DNA of 64,000 bases, from NCBI RefSeq assembly GCF_900243745.1, contig NZ_LT984798.1, positions 2,226,501 to 2,290,500 on the forward strand. The letters run 5' to 3'. The stretch comes from Desulfovibrio sp. G11. GTDB lineage: Bacteria; Desulfobacterota; Desulfovibrionia; Desulfovibrionales; Desulfovibrionaceae. The position numbers and the translations under genes were made by a program. The first letter of the stretch is position 1; every line of letters starts with the position of its first letter. Below the pieces are notes generated by a model. The model made no database searches, was not told the origin of the DNA, and was given only the letters and a program-made list of their open reading frames with translations. Below are positions 46,413-55,929 of the stretch, piece after piece.

Positions 46413-48476
46413 TTACTCGGCGGCCTTTGCGCCCTGGTATTCAGCCACAATTTTTTCTGTTACAGGCTGCGGGGCTTCTTCATAGTGGGCAAATTCCATA
46501 GTGAAAAAGCCCTGCCCTCCAGTCATGGAGCGCAGGTCGGGAGCGTAGCGCAGCACTTCGCTCATGGGTACATGGGCCTTGATTTCTGTGCTGCCGCCCT
46601 GCGAATCGGAGCCAAGCACCTTGCCCCTGCGGGAGGAGAGGTCGCCGATAACGTCGCCCATGCTTTCATCGGGAACAGAAACCGTCAGCAGCACAATGGG
46701 TTCCAGCAAAACCGGCTTGAGATTCTCCATAGCCTTTTTGAACGCCAGTGAGCCTGCCACCTTGAAGGCCATTTCTGAAGAGTCCACAGTGTGATAGCTG
46801 CCGTCATAAACCTTGACGCGGAAATCCACTACCTGGCATCCGGCCAGAAAACCCCGCGCCGCAGCTTCCTGCACGCCCTTGTCAATGGCGGGAACGTACT
46901 GGCGGGGGATGACGCCGCCCACAATGGCATCTTCAAACTGGTAACCGGAGCCGCGCGGCAACCCTTCCATTTCTATCCAGCAGTCGCCGAACTGGCCCCG
47001 GCCACCGGACTGCTTTTTGTGCCTGCCCTGGACCTGACACTTGCCGCGCACTGTTTCGCGGTAGGGAACCTTGGGGGTCTTGAGCACGATATCCACCTTG
47101 AAGCGGCGCTTGGCCTTTTCAACAGAAAGCTCGATATGCAACTGCCCCATGCCCGAGAGCAGGATATCGCCGTTTTCTCCGTCACGGCCGAGCTTCAGGG
47201 TAATATCTTCGTCCAGCAGCCGCTGCATGGCCGCGTAAACCTTGTCCTCTTCGCCTTTTTCCCTGGGAGCCAGGGCGTAGGTAATGAGTTGCGGCGGCAG
47301 GTGTGGCATGGGCAGCACAAAGGGGGCCTTTTCATCGCAAAGGGTGTCGCCTGTGCGGGTGTTTTTGAGTTTGGCCACAGCCACAATGGCGCCGGGGCCT
47401 ATCGGTTCCTTGCAGGGGGTCTGGTTTTTGCCCGTCAGGAACAGCAGGCTGCCCAGCCGCTCATTGTCTTCGCTGCGCATGTTTTTAAGGTTTACATCGC
47501 CACTGATGGTGCCGGAAAGAATCCGCAGCAGGGAGAGCTGCCCGGCAAAGGGGTCGGCCAGGGTCTTGAACACAAAGCAGGCCACCGGACCTTCCGGGTC
47601 AGCGGTACGGCTGGCGCCGCCTTCACCTTCAAAGGCCGGGCGGTCAAGAGGCGAGGGCAGCAGGGCTTCTATGGCATCAAGCAAGGCCGCACCTCCCTTG
47701 TTTTCAAGGGCCGAGCAGGTCAGGACGGGAATCAGCTCTCCCTTGATAACGCCCGCACGCAGGCCGTCGTGCAGGTCTTCCGGTGGCAGGCTGCCTTCTT
47801 CAAGATATTTTTCCATAAGGATTTCATCGCTTTCAGCGATATTTTCCACGGTAATATCGCGTAAAAGGCTCACATCATCGGCAAGCCCGGCAGGAATTTC
47901 GGCTTCAGCCGTGCTGCCGTCGGGCTTGAACATGTGTGCCTTGCCGGAGAGCACATCGGCCACACCCAAAAATGTTTCACCCTGGCGGATGGGCAGTTGC
48001 AGGGCCACAGGCCGGATGCCCAAGGCGGACAGGCCGTCAAAGGTCATCTGAAAGTCGGCGCGGTCGCGGTCAAGCTTATTGATCACGATCATGACGGGCA
48101 GACCGGCCTGCCGGACCATGCTCCAGAATTTTTTTGCCAGGGGCCGCACACCGTCCACGGCGTCCAGCACAAAAACCACGCTGTCCACACCCTTGAGCAG
48201 GCATTCCATATCGCCCGTAAAGTTGCCGTCACCAGGGATATCCAGCAGGAAATGCCGGTTTTTGTTCCACATATAGGTCGCGCAGGCGGGCTGCACCGAG
48301 CCGCGCCGCCGGGTTTCTTCCGGTTCGTAGTCGAGGCTTGTGGTGCCTTCTTCAATGGCGCCCATGCGGGTGGTGGTTCCGGCATTGAACAGCAGCATCT
48401 CGGCAAGAGAGGTTTTGCCGCAGCCGCCGGTGCCGACGAGTGCAAAGGTGCGTTGCATTTCCAGTGGGGTAGGCAT
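46413..48476 (-). CDS. Elongation factor G paralogue (EF-G2-like)
   Basis: A 687-residue translational GTPase with all five EF-G domains, but with changed switch motifs. The P-loop is GTGGCGKTS (residues 15-23) instead of AHIDAGKTT. The G3 motif reads DIPGDGNF, so the catalytic His of DTPGH is Asp84. G4 is intact (NKLD). The loop-IV region and C-terminal domain (SRRGKVLG) are present. The start at 48476 follows AAGGGAGA. It is a second-type EF-G rather than the main elongation factor. Its role, perhaps in stress or ribosome recycling, is not known. Confidence 0.88.
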   Translation of the reverse strand: MPTPLEMQRTFALVGTGGCGKTSLAEMLLFNAGTTTRMGAIEEGTTSLDYEPEETRRRGSVQPACATYMWNKNRHFLLDIPGDGNFTGDMECLLKGVDSVVFVLDAVDGVRPLAKKFWSMVRQAGLPVMIVINKLDRDRADFQMTFDGLSALGIRPVALQLPIRQGETFLGVADVLSGKAHMFKPDGSTAEAEIPAGLADDVSLLRDITVENIAESDEILMEKYLEEGSLPPEDLHDGLRAGVIKGELIPVLTCSALENKGGAALLDAIEALLPSPLDRPAFEGEGGASRTADPEGPVACFVFKTLADPFAGQLSLLRILSGTISGDVNLKNMRSEDNERLGSLLFLTGKNQTPCKEPIGPGAIVAVAKLKNTRTGDTLCDEKAPFVLPMPHLPPQLITYALAPREKGEEDKVYAAMQRLLDEDITLKLGRDGENGDILLSGMGQLHIELSVEKAKRRFKVDIVLKTPKVPYRETVRGKCQVQGRHKKQSGGRGQFGDCWIEMEGLPRGSGYQFEDAIVGGVIPRQYVPAIDKGVQEAAARGFLAGCQVVDFRVKVYDGSYHTVDSSEMAFKVAGSLAFKKAMENLKPVLLEPIVLLTVSVPDESMGDVIGDLSSRRGKVLGSDSQGGSTEIKAHVPMSEVLRYAPDLRSMTGGQGFFTMEFAHYEEAPQPVTEKIVAEYQGAKAAE

Positions 48477-48857
48477 GGTTTTCTCCCTTAGTAAGCGATG
48501 TGGCTGGCGCGCGCGGCGCGGGCCGGGTGAACGAAACCAGGGAAGGAGCACGGTGTTGCGAAGGCGGGGCAGGGGATGCGGCTATGCCCGGTCTGCCGGT
48601 TCTGCCGAAAAATTCCGGCTGTGCGGCACGAGGGACGGGCGTTTTCCGCAGGCGCGGCCATGCCCGCCATTGTGGGAAACGTGCGCTCCATATGCTATTA
48701 TTTTCCACGATACATACTTGCCCAAAAAAAGGGAAGAGCCGGACAAGCTTAGAGATACGGCCGGCCATAAAAGCGTGCAGAAGCAGCTTGACAGCCGGGG
48801 CCGCTGCAGTGACACTTTACAGGATATACCGGGCGGCAGCCCTGTGGCGGAGGATAT
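48477..48857. other. Divergent promoter region
   Basis: It separates the EF-G-like gene (minus) from the membrane-anchored unknown (plus). No gene or clear promoter boxes were recognised. Confidence 0.4.
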
Positions 48858-49553
48858 ATGACCTGGGAATGGGCCGCGGCCGGCATTGTGTTTTTGCTGG
48901 TGGTGGTATTCAGCGTACGCCTGATGAAGCGTGGTCTTTTTACCCTGGAGGACGAGCGCGCCCTGTGTGAGGAGCGCATACGCCTTATGGAAGAAGAACT
49001 GCGCCAGGATCAGAAGAATATGGCCTCCAGCGAGCATCTGCGTATCGCCCTGGCGGGCCTGCGTGACCTGCTGCGTCTGGCGGGGTATCCTCGCGGGTTC
49101 TGGATTGAGGTGACCGCGCGCGGGCAGGGAGAAGCCAGGGGAGAGGCCTTGCTGCTGCACACCCCCGGCGGAGACTGGCGCATAAGCCTGAGCATGCGTG
49201 AGCGGCAGTTGCGCGCCGTGCGCAAGGTGGCCCACGGGCAGGGGCGCTGGCATCTGTACGGGCCAGAGCTTCATGAAGAATACACTGAACTGGCCCCGCT
49301 GATGTGCGCCCTGCATACGCATTTGCGGCAAAGGGACGGCAGCGTGGCCGCCGGGTTCAATACCCCCGGCACCCTTGCCGTACCTACAGCATTTGCCGTC
49401 AGGGACGAAAACGGGGCTGCAAGCCCCCTATCCGATGCTCCCCCTGAAAAGCCCCATCTGGCTCGGCGTTTTGCTCGCCGGGCCGTCCACGTTGCCATAC
49501 GGAAAAAATCCCTTCCTCCGCCGCTCAAGCCGGGCAGACACCAGGACAAGTAA
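48858..49553 (+). CDS. Membrane-anchored hypothetical protein
   Basis: A 231-residue protein starting MTWEWAAAGIVFLLVVVFS, one N-terminal membrane helix. A charged, probably coiled-coil segment follows (about residues 27-60, DERALCEERIRLMEEEL). A soluble middle part (70-160) has no recognised domain, and the tail is basic and Pro-rich. It should be anchored in the inner membrane with the soluble part on one side. GGAGG lies near the start. Confidence 0.75.
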   Translation: MTWEWAAAGIVFLLVVVFSVRLMKRGLFTLEDERALCEERIRLMEEELRQDQKNMASSEHLRIALAGLRDLLRLAGYPRGFWIEVTARGQGEARGEALLLHTPGGDWRISLSMRERQLRAVRKVAHGQGRWHLYGPELHEEYTELAPLMCALHTHLRQRDGSVAAGFNTPGTLAVPTAFAVRDENGAASPLSDAPPEKPHLARRFARRAVHVAIRKKSLPPPLKPGRHQDK

Positions 49554-49885
49554 TACTTGAAAAACAGTCCTTGGCCTGTGTCTGAAGTTCTTATGAAACA
49601 GCAATATGTCAATAAGTCGAAAGCCCATTGACCTGTGCAACCCCTCGCTTGCCGCATTGGGCAGGGTGACACCGCCGCAGGGCGCTCTGATCCCCTGTGC
49701 CTGAAGAATGGGGTTCAGGATGCTGCAAGAACGCTGCTCTGTCTTGCCGGACAATAAAGCAGCCCCGGTGTGGCGTTTACGGGGAGCCGCAGAGGCCCGT
49801 CAGACAGGCTTGTCGCATAAAAAAGGACCCGCTCGCGGGAGAGCGGGCCCTTGCCTGAGAACAGGCGCGCTGCAGGCCGCGAGGC
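49554..49885. other. Intergenic region, convergent
   Basis: It holds only the terminator at 49819-49850 and no supported gene. Confidence 0.5.
49819..49850 (-). terminator. Intrinsic terminator of the phosphodiesterase gene
   Basis: Arms 49825-49834 and 49841-49850 pair nine of ten positions around a six-base loop, and TTTTTT follows on the minus strand. It ends the MFS-phosphodiesterase transcript. Confidence 0.85.
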
Positions 49886-50716
49886 CTACCTCGCCGGGCC
49901 GGAGGGGTTGACGGATCCCACAAAAGGATACGGTCCGGCAAAGGTCACATCCGATGGAATCTGGCAGACATGCGTATTGAGTATGCCGTGTTCATAGTGG
50001 TGCAGCAGATAGCCTGGGGCTTCCATGCGGAAGGTGTCTCCGCCTTCGGGGGAAAGGTCCAGGTCAATCTGCATGGCCGCCGAGGGTGCGGTCATGCACA
50101 GCCGCCCCTGCCATTGGGTGATGATGGGCCTGTGCATGTGGCCGAAGCACAGACGGATCTGCGGGTTGTCTCCTGCTATGGCAGCCAGCGCCCCCTGATT
50201 CTCAAAAGGTTCGTCCATGGCGCCCATGCCCGTCATGAAAGGCGGATGGTGCATGAAAACGAGCGTCTGCACATCGGGCCGCTGTGCCAGGGTGCGTGCC
50301 AGCCAGCCTTCAACCGCCGGAAACAGATGGCCTGAATGCGAACCGGGGTGCATGCTGTCCACCATTACAAGGCGCAGTTCGTCCATTTCAACCGTGTAGC
50401 AGATGTGGGGAGACACCTCCGGGGCTGCGGGGCACCATCCCTGCAGTACGTCCCGCATCCTGTCGCGTCTGTCATGATTGCCCGGCAGGGCATACACGGG
50501 AATGCCCAGGGGCGACAGCGCGTCATAAAGGATATGGTAGGCGTTGAGGTCGCCGCTGTCGGCCAGGTCGCCGCTGAGCACGATAATATCCGGCTTTTGA
50601 GCCATGGTTTTCAGGTGCGCGGTGGCGGCATCAAGACAGCGGCGCGTATCCACAACCCGGAAAGACAGGCTGTTGTCGCCGCGTAGATGCGTATCGGAAA
50701 GTTGTAGTATATGCAT
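49886..50716 (-). CDS. GpdQ/CpdA-like class III phosphodiesterase
   Basis: A 276-residue binuclear metallophosphoesterase. Metal ligands are visible as D8-x-H10 (SDTHLRG), GD49-50, GNHD79-82, FMHHPP and GHMH. Length and C-terminal layout resemble the glycerophosphodiesterase GpdQ as well as cyclic-AMP phosphodiesterase CpdA; sequence alone does not decide. It starts two bases after the MFS transporter gene, so hydrolysis of an imported phosphodiester is a reasonable inference. Confidence 0.85.
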   Translation of the reverse strand: MHILQLSDTHLRGDNSLSFRVVDTRRCLDAATAHLKTMAQKPDIIVLSGDLADSGDLNAYHILYDALSPLGIPVYALPGNHDRRDRMRDVLQGWCPAAPEVSPHICYTVEMDELRLVMVDSMHPGSHSGHLFPAVEGWLARTLAQRPDVQTLVFMHHPPFMTGMGAMDEPFENQGALAAIAGDNPQIRLCFGHMHRPIITQWQGRLCMTAPSAAMQIDLDLSPEGGDTFRMEAPGYLLHHYEHGILNTHVCQIPSDVTFAGPYPFVGSVNPSGPAR

Positions 50717-50718
50717 GG

Positions 50719-52092
50719 TTACCCCTGAGCCTGCGAGCTTGCCCCGGCCTGCATGACGCCATGGGCCTGAGCCTGCCGTGCCGCCCTGTCATGCCGCCGC
50801 TGGATGGCAAAGGCCGACAGGGCGCTGGTGACAGCCGCAAGGATCACAAAAATGCAGATATAGGCCGGATTACCGTCGTTCCACCGCATAAGCGCCGTGC
50901 ACACGCCGGGTACGATGCCCGCCACCAGAAATCCGGGAAACTGGTACACTATGGAAATGCCGGTGTAGCGCACTTCAGCCGGAAAAAGATCAGAAAAAAG
51001 TGCGGCTTCAGGCCCAAACACCCCGGCATAACAGATGCTGAGGGGAATGGCTATGGCAAGGCCGATGATGAATATGTTTCCGCCGCTGCCCTGCATGAGC
51101 CAGAAAGAAGGAAAGATGGTCAGGGCGCAGGCCAGGCTTGCCAGACCATAAATGCGGCCTCGGCCGAAGCGGTCGGCCAGGCGTCCGGCGATGAGGATGA
51201 ACGGGCACATGAGCAGGGCCGCGATCATGACCGCAGTCAGGGCCTGGGTGCGCGTGACGTCTATGTACTGCACAAGATAACTGATGGAAAAAACCGCCAG
51301 CACGTTAAAGAACACGCCGTCAATCCAGCGCGCGCCAACGCCGAGGGCTATATTGCCCGGAAAGTTCTTGCATACCGTGACAATGGGCAGAACTTTCTTT
51401 TCAGCCTGACCTTCTTCCTGCACCTTGCGAAATTCGGGGGTTTCAAGAATATGGGTCCGTACGTAGAGCGCTATGGCTATCAGCACAACACTCATGAGAA
51501 AAGCCAGGCGCCAGCCCCAGGCCATGAACTGTTCGTTGGTCAAAAGCCAGGAAAGCAGGGCCACCATGCCGGAAGCAAGACAAAGGCCCGTAGCCAGCCC
51601 CATCTGGGGAATACTGGCATAAAAGGCTTTTTCGCGTTCGCTGGTGTATTCATAGGTCATAAGTACCGCTCCGCCCCATTCGCCGCCAAGGCCAAGCCCC
51701 TGGCACAGGCGCAGGGTTTGCAGCAGTATGGGGGCGGCAATGCCGATACTGGCATAGGTGGGGATAAGGCCGATGCCCACCGTGGCTATGCCCATAATCA
51801 GCATGGTGAGGATAAGCATGCGCTTGCGGCCCAGCTTGTCACCGTAGTGCCCGAATATGAAGCCCCCGAGGGGACGGGCCAGATAACCGATGGCGAAGGT
51901 GCTGTAAGCGAGGATGGTTCCGATGAAAGGGTCGGTGGTGGGAAAGTAAAGCTTGTTGAACACAATGCCCGCCACGACCCCGTAGAGGAAAAAGTCGTAC
52001 CATTCGATGGTCGCGCCGAGCAGGCTGGCGATAACGACCTTGCGCATCTCCTGTCTGGTGGGAACGTGTTTTTGTGCCCTTGCGTCTGACAT
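50719..52092 (-). CDS. MFS transporter, metabolite:H+ symporter (MHS) type
   Basis: A 457-residue inner-membrane transporter with about 12 helices. ATIEWYDFFLYG in the first helix, GYLARPLGGFIFGHYGDKLGRK between helices 2 and 3, and CQGLGLGGEWGGA in helix 5 are signatures of the MHS branch (ProP, KgtP, ShiA). The start at 52092 follows GGAGG. It faces a LacI-type regulator across an AT-rich region, which probably controls it. The substrate is unknown. Confidence 0.9.
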   Translation of the reverse strand: MSDARAQKHVPTRQEMRKVVIASLLGATIEWYDFFLYGVVAGIVFNKLYFPTTDPFIGTILAYSTFAIGYLARPLGGFIFGHYGDKLGRKRMLILTMLIMGIATVGIGLIPTYASIGIAAPILLQTLRLCQGLGLGGEWGGAVLMTYEYTSEREKAFYASIPQMGLATGLCLASGMVALLSWLLTNEQFMAWGWRLAFLMSVVLIAIALYVRTHILETPEFRKVQEEGQAEKKVLPIVTVCKNFPGNIALGVGARWIDGVFFNVLAVFSISYLVQYIDVTRTQALTAVMIAALLMCPFILIAGRLADRFGRGRIYGLASLACALTIFPSFWLMQGSGGNIFIIGLAIAIPLSICYAGVFGPEAALFSDLFPAEVRYTGISIVYQFPGFLVAGIVPGVCTALMRWNDGNPAYICIFVILAAVTSALSAFAIQRRHDRAARQAQAHGVMQAGASSQAQG

Positions 52093-52480
52093 GCTTTCCT
52101 CCGGGGCTGCCGTCCCGCCAGGGGCTTCCTGTCGTGCGGCTATTAAAAGTTTTAATTGCATGCAGGAGTATTTTGTTTTATCTATTAAATATTATACTAA
52201 AAAAATATAGTATTTAATAGATTGCGCAAGAAATAGGCGTGATATGCCGGTATGAAAGTCCGGATAGCATGCTGTAGAATTTAATGTCAATTAAAATATT
52301 ATTAAATTTTTAAATGAATCCCCATTGCATTGATCCGCCCGCCCGGCTGTGTGAGGGAGCGCTGCTCTGCGCCATGTTTGCGAAATGCCGGCATTGTGTG
52401 TCCCGCGTATTGCAGGTAAGAATGCTTCAGGCGTTATGCGTCCGTACAAACAGGATATGAATGCCGGAAGGAAAGAAAAG
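52093..52480. other. AT-rich divergent control region
   Basis: Unusually AT-rich for this window, especially 52140-52320. It contains the inverted repeat at 52181-52221 and the small palindrome TTGCGCAA at 52223-52230, both candidate sites for the adjacent LacI-type regulator. Confidence 0.6.
52181..52221. promoter_or_regulatory. AT-rich inverted repeat, candidate operator
   Basis: TCTATTAAATA (52181-52191) and TATTTAATAGA (52211-52221) are exact reverse complements. An inner ATACTA/TAGTAT pair lies between them. It sits about 100 bases before the MFS gene and 260 before the LacI-type gene. Confidence 0.6.
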
Positions 52481-53596
52481 ATGACGATTGATGGCGGAAA
52501 GCAGGCCGAAACGGGCACAAAAAAGGCAACCCTTGCGGATGTGGCCCAGGCGGCGGAAGTGTCACCCGCCACGGTTTCAATGATTCTCAATGGCCGTGAA
52601 GGAGTTTCTTTTGCCGAGGAGACAGTCAAGACGGTTCTGGCCGCGGCAGCAAAGCTCAACTACACCGGCGGCAGACGCGGCAGGGTACCCCTGGGAAGCA
52701 GGCCCGTCATACTGATTGCCGTGCCGAACGTAACGAACCCTTATTACGCCACGATTATTCAGGCCATTCAGCAGGCAGCGGAAAAAAAGAATTACGCCAC
52801 CTGCGTAAGCGCCACCTACCGCAGCCTGGAAAATGAGCTGGCGGCCTTGCAGCTGGCCCGTTCCACAGGCATGGCCGGTATTATATTCGCCATGCTGGCG
52901 CACCCTGACGCCATACTGGCGCGCGCCGGGCGCAAGATGCCCCTGGTGGTTATGGGCGACCGGCGCGTGGGCCTTAATGTAGATACGGTAGAGCTGAACA
53001 ACTACGATGCGGGCAGCCTTATTGCCCAGCACATGTGCGAACTGGGGCATAAGCACATGGCCTATATTTCCACATCGCTGGACACCTGCAACCCCATCAG
53101 GGTGCAGCGCCTCAAGGGCCTGCAGGACACCCTGGCCCGGCTCTGCCCCGAAGGCCGCCTTGTGGTCAAAAGCCGCGATATTTCGCCTGAAACGGAACTG
53201 GAAAACCTGCTTATCGAGCACACCGTGGGCTACGAACTGGCCCGGGGCTGTTTTGACGACAAAAAGATCACGGCCTTTGTGGCCGTCAACGATATGGTGG
53301 CCTACGGGGTCATGGATGCCGTGATTGAAGCCGGTTTGAGCATCCCCGATGATTACAGCGTCTGCGGATTCGACAATCTCTGGCCCTCGCATTTTGCCCG
53401 TGTGTCTTTGACGACCATCGAGCATTATATCAATGACAAGGGGCATAATGCCCTGGACCTGCTGCATGCCAGAATCAGCGGGCAGCTCTCGAACCGGAAT
53501 ATAACCAGGGTCGAGGTCAGCCACAAACTTATTGCGCGCGCCTCTACCGGCGCTCCGCGTCGATCCTGGGCCGGACCTTCCGGCTCAGGATCGTAA
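52481..53596 (+). CDS. LacI-family transcriptional regulator
   Basis: A 371-residue regulator. The HTH and hinge helix cover residues 17-60 (ATLADVAQAAEVSPATVS, then LNGREGVSF). The effector domain is a periplasmic-binding-protein-like fold (PVILIAVPNVTNPYY to the C-terminus). GGAAGGAAAG decides the start at 52481. It is divergent to the MFS-phosphodiesterase pair and 14 bases before tunR, so it may also affect tunR. Confidence 0.9.
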   Translation: MTIDGGKQAETGTKKATLADVAQAAEVSPATVSMILNGREGVSFAEETVKTVLAAAAKLNYTGGRRGRVPLGSRPVILIAVPNVTNPYYATIIQAIQQAAEKKNYATCVSATYRSLENELAALQLARSTGMAGIIFAMLAHPDAILARAGRKMPLVVMGDRRVGLNVDTVELNNYDAGSLIAQHMCELGHKHMAYISTSLDTCNPIRVQRLKGLQDTLARLCPEGRLVVKSRDISPETELENLLIEHTVGYELARGCFDDKKITAFVAVNDMVAYGVMDAVIEAGLSIPDDYSVCGFDNLWPSHFARVSLTTIEHYINDKGHNALDLLHARISGQLSNRNITRVEVSHKLIARASTGAPRRSWAGPSGSGS

Positions 53597-53610
53597 CTGC
53601 CTGTCTGCCT

Positions 53611-54618
53611 ATGCATAGCCATTTGACTCGTCAGCAACTGGAAGCCCTTACCCTGCGTTGGGAACAGTGGGAAAGCGAGGCTGCCACCAGGGCGCAAAAA
53701 ATCGCCCGCGCCCGTCTGCACCTGCTTTTTCTGGTGTTCCGCTACGGGGGGCTGCGCCTTGGCGAAGCCCTGAGCCTTGAGCCGTGCCGCGCCATTGATA
53801 CTGTTACGGGCATGATGCGTGTATCCGGTGCCAATGCGCGTGAAATCCTGCTGCCTTTGAGCGCCATGCGCCACATCCGGCGTATCCTCAGTCTGCCGCA
53901 GGCGGCGAAGCCGGGGTTTCTGCGCTTTGACCAGGGCTTTGTGCGTAAAAAGTTTTATGCCGTGGGCGAAACAATGGATTTGCCTGCCGCTATGGTGGGG
54001 CCGCGCGCCATCCGTTATTCCCGCGGGCTTGAACTGCTCGCCCTGCATGTACCCATGCCGCTGGTGCAGAAATTTCTGGGCCAGCAGGGGGCCGCGCAAC
54101 TGAGAGCGTTTTTGAAGTTTTCCGGCGGCGAGGCGTGCCGCCTTCTGGCCGGGCAAAAGGCCGGGCTGGAAAGTGCGGGGCATAATGGCCCGGCTGCTGC
54201 GGCTGATGACGGAACAAACCTGTTTTTCGGCGTTGTCAGCGGCATCAGTTCTGGAATGCGCAAAATTCAGGTTGAGCTGACCACGTTTTCCGATGTGCGG
54301 CTTGCCGCTCTGTGTTCTCCCGAAGAGGCCGGCCTGCTTGAACTGCATGAAAATCAGGTGCTGAGCGCCCATGTGGACCCGGCGCGTATTGTGGTTTGTG
54401 CGGAAAAAATGTCCGCCAGCCTTGTCAACTGCCTGCACGGCGTGGTGGAAAGCCTGCATGCCGACATGGTGGAAACATTTGTCTGCCTTGGGCTGCCCGA
54501 CGGCACGACCCTGCGGGCCACTCTTGACACACGGGCCGTGGGCAAACTGCATCTTGTTGAAGGTAAAAAAGTTTTTGCCTATTTTCCTGCCGGGGCGGTA
54601 CGTCTGCTGGCCGACTGA
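53611..54618 (+). CDS. tunR: Tungstate-responsive regulator TunR
   Basis: A 335-residue protein. Residues 1-165 resemble the catalytic fold of tyrosine recombinases: FRYGGLRLGEALSLE holds the box I Arg49. The box II region reads RAIRYSRGLELLALHV and lacks the expected His and nucleophilic Tyr, so it should bind DNA without cutting. Residues 205-335 form two TOBE (Mop) domains, which bind molybdate or tungstate. This is the architecture of TunR, a regulator described in sulfate reducers. It sits immediately upstream of tupABC, its expected target. Metal-dependent control of tungstate uptake follows from the family. Confidence 0.88.
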   Translation: MHSHLTRQQLEALTLRWEQWESEAATRAQKIARARLHLLFLVFRYGGLRLGEALSLEPCRAIDTVTGMMRVSGANAREILLPLSAMRHIRRILSLPQAAKPGFLRFDQGFVRKKFYAVGETMDLPAAMVGPRAIRYSRGLELLALHVPMPLVQKFLGQQGAAQLRAFLKFSGGEACRLLAGQKAGLESAGHNGPAAAADDGTNLFFGVVSGISSGMRKIQVELTTFSDVRLAALCSPEEAGLLELHENQVLSAHVDPARIVVCAEKMSASLVNCLHGVVESLHADMVETFVCLGLPDGTTLRATLDTRAVGKLHLVEGKKVFAYFPAGAVRLLAD

Positions 54619-54992
54619 ATTTTTCGTTCCTTTTTTTGCTCTCCTGCCTCAACTACGCCAAGCACAGCAACTACGCCGCCGGGCGTCCGCTCTCTTTCAT
54701 GCCCGCAGCACTGCCGGCCCCGAGCGAGTCGGCGCTTTGCCCGTTTTTGCGCACAGTCTGCCCGTACTCCCGGCAGTGTGTGGCCGCCATGTGCTGCCAC
54801 ACCGGCCGCATCCGCTACGTCCCCTGCATCCCCTTACACTCCCAGCCTCGGGAATAGGCCGCACCGGCCGCCAGAAGCTTTCTGCCCGGCGTGCATCTTT
54901 TATATCACGCTTTCTTGTGATACCGTGAACATCATGCCCGCAGCCTGTTCCAGCTATGCGGTGTTGTTAACGTTTTTAACAGGAGTGTCACG
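54619..54992. other. Control region between tunR and tupA
   Basis: No gene is supported. It contains the inverted repeat at 54903-54922 and, nearer tupA, GTTAA/TTAAC arms around 54964-54979. Confidence 0.6.
54903..54922. promoter_or_regulatory. Candidate TunR operator upstream of tupA
   Basis: TATCAC, an eight-base spacer and GTGATA form a perfect inverted repeat 70 bases before the tupA ATG. The octamer TCACGCTT within it also occurs upstream of the tungsten oxidoreductase gene and the mop locus. Assignment to TunR is inference. Confidence 0.55.
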
Positions 54993-55820
54993 ATGTTCCG
55001 TATGTCCCGGCTGTTTCTGGCAGCCTGTGTTATGGGCCTGCTGGCCCTTGCCCCTGTGGCGCGTGCCGCAGATGTGCTTATGATGGCTACAACCACCAGC
55101 ACCCAGGATTCCGGTCTGCTGGAATATCTTGAGCCGTTCTTCAAAAAAGAAACCGGCATGGAGCTTAAGTGGGTGGCCGTGGGAACCGGCAAGGCGCTTG
55201 AAATCGCCAAAAACTGTGATGCGGACGTGCTTCTGGTGCACGCCCCGGCCGCCGAACTGGAGTTCATCAAGGCCGGACACGGCACAGACCGCCGCCAGAT
55301 CATGTATAATGACTTTGTTATTGTGGGACCGAAAGCCGACCCTGCCAAGATCGCCGGAAAAAGCAGCGCTGAAGCTCTCGGGCGTATCTTGAAAAGCAAG
55401 GCGGGTTTTGTGAGCCGTGGCGACCAGTCCGGCACGCACAAGGCCGAACAGAAGCTCTGGCAGCAGGCGGGCATTACGCCCGACAAGGATCCGGCGTATT
55501 TTTCCGCAGGGCAGGGCATGATGGCCACGTTGAACATGGCTGCGGAAAAAAAGGCCTACGCGCTGACGGACAGGGGAACCTGGATCACCTTTGCCGACAA
55601 GGCGGGGGCAGATAATCCCCTGGCTATAGCGATGGAAGGAGATACTGCACTTTTCAACCAGTACAGCGTCATCACGGTCAATCCCGATCGTTGCCCCAAG
55701 GTTGACAAGGCATTGGCGCAAAAGTTTGAAGACTGGTGGGTCTCGCCATCCACACAGCAGAAAATCGCCGATTACAAGCTGAAGGGCAAACAGCTTTTCT
55801 TTCCCAATGCGGGCAAGTAG
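54993..55820 (+). CDS. tupA: Tungstate ABC transporter, substrate-binding protein TupA
   Basis: A 275-residue periplasmic binding protein. The signal peptide ends near ARA-A (about residues 25-26). The mature start has MMATTTSTQDSGLLE, the TTTS motif that contacts tungstate in TupA. GTGKALEIAKNCDADVLLVHAP and FVSRGDQSGTHKAE are further family signatures. AGGAG precedes the ATG. It is first in tupABC and downstream of tunR. Confidence 0.95.
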   Translation: MFRMSRLFLAACVMGLLALAPVARAADVLMMATTTSTQDSGLLEYLEPFFKKETGMELKWVAVGTGKALEIAKNCDADVLLVHAPAAELEFIKAGHGTDRRQIMYNDFVIVGPKADPAKIAGKSSAEALGRILKSKAGFVSRGDQSGTHKAEQKLWQQAGITPDKDPAYFSAGQGMMATLNMAAEKKAYALTDRGTWITFADKAGADNPLAIAMEGDTALFNQYSVITVNPDRCPKVDKALAQKFEDWWVSPSTQQKIADYKLKGKQLFFPNAGK

Positions 55821-55929
55821 CTAAAAACAGCCGCAGGGGGCGGGACGGCAATTGCGCCGGTTTCGCCCCCGCGGAACGTCTGTCATCGCGTTTTACCAGC
55901 ATATTTTCGCCGTCAGGTTGCGGGCGCAT

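Noticed and set aside
53611-54618. Phage integrase marking a mobile island
   Set aside because: Catalytic His and Tyr are missing, two TOBE domains are attached, and no attachment sites or phage genes are nearby.
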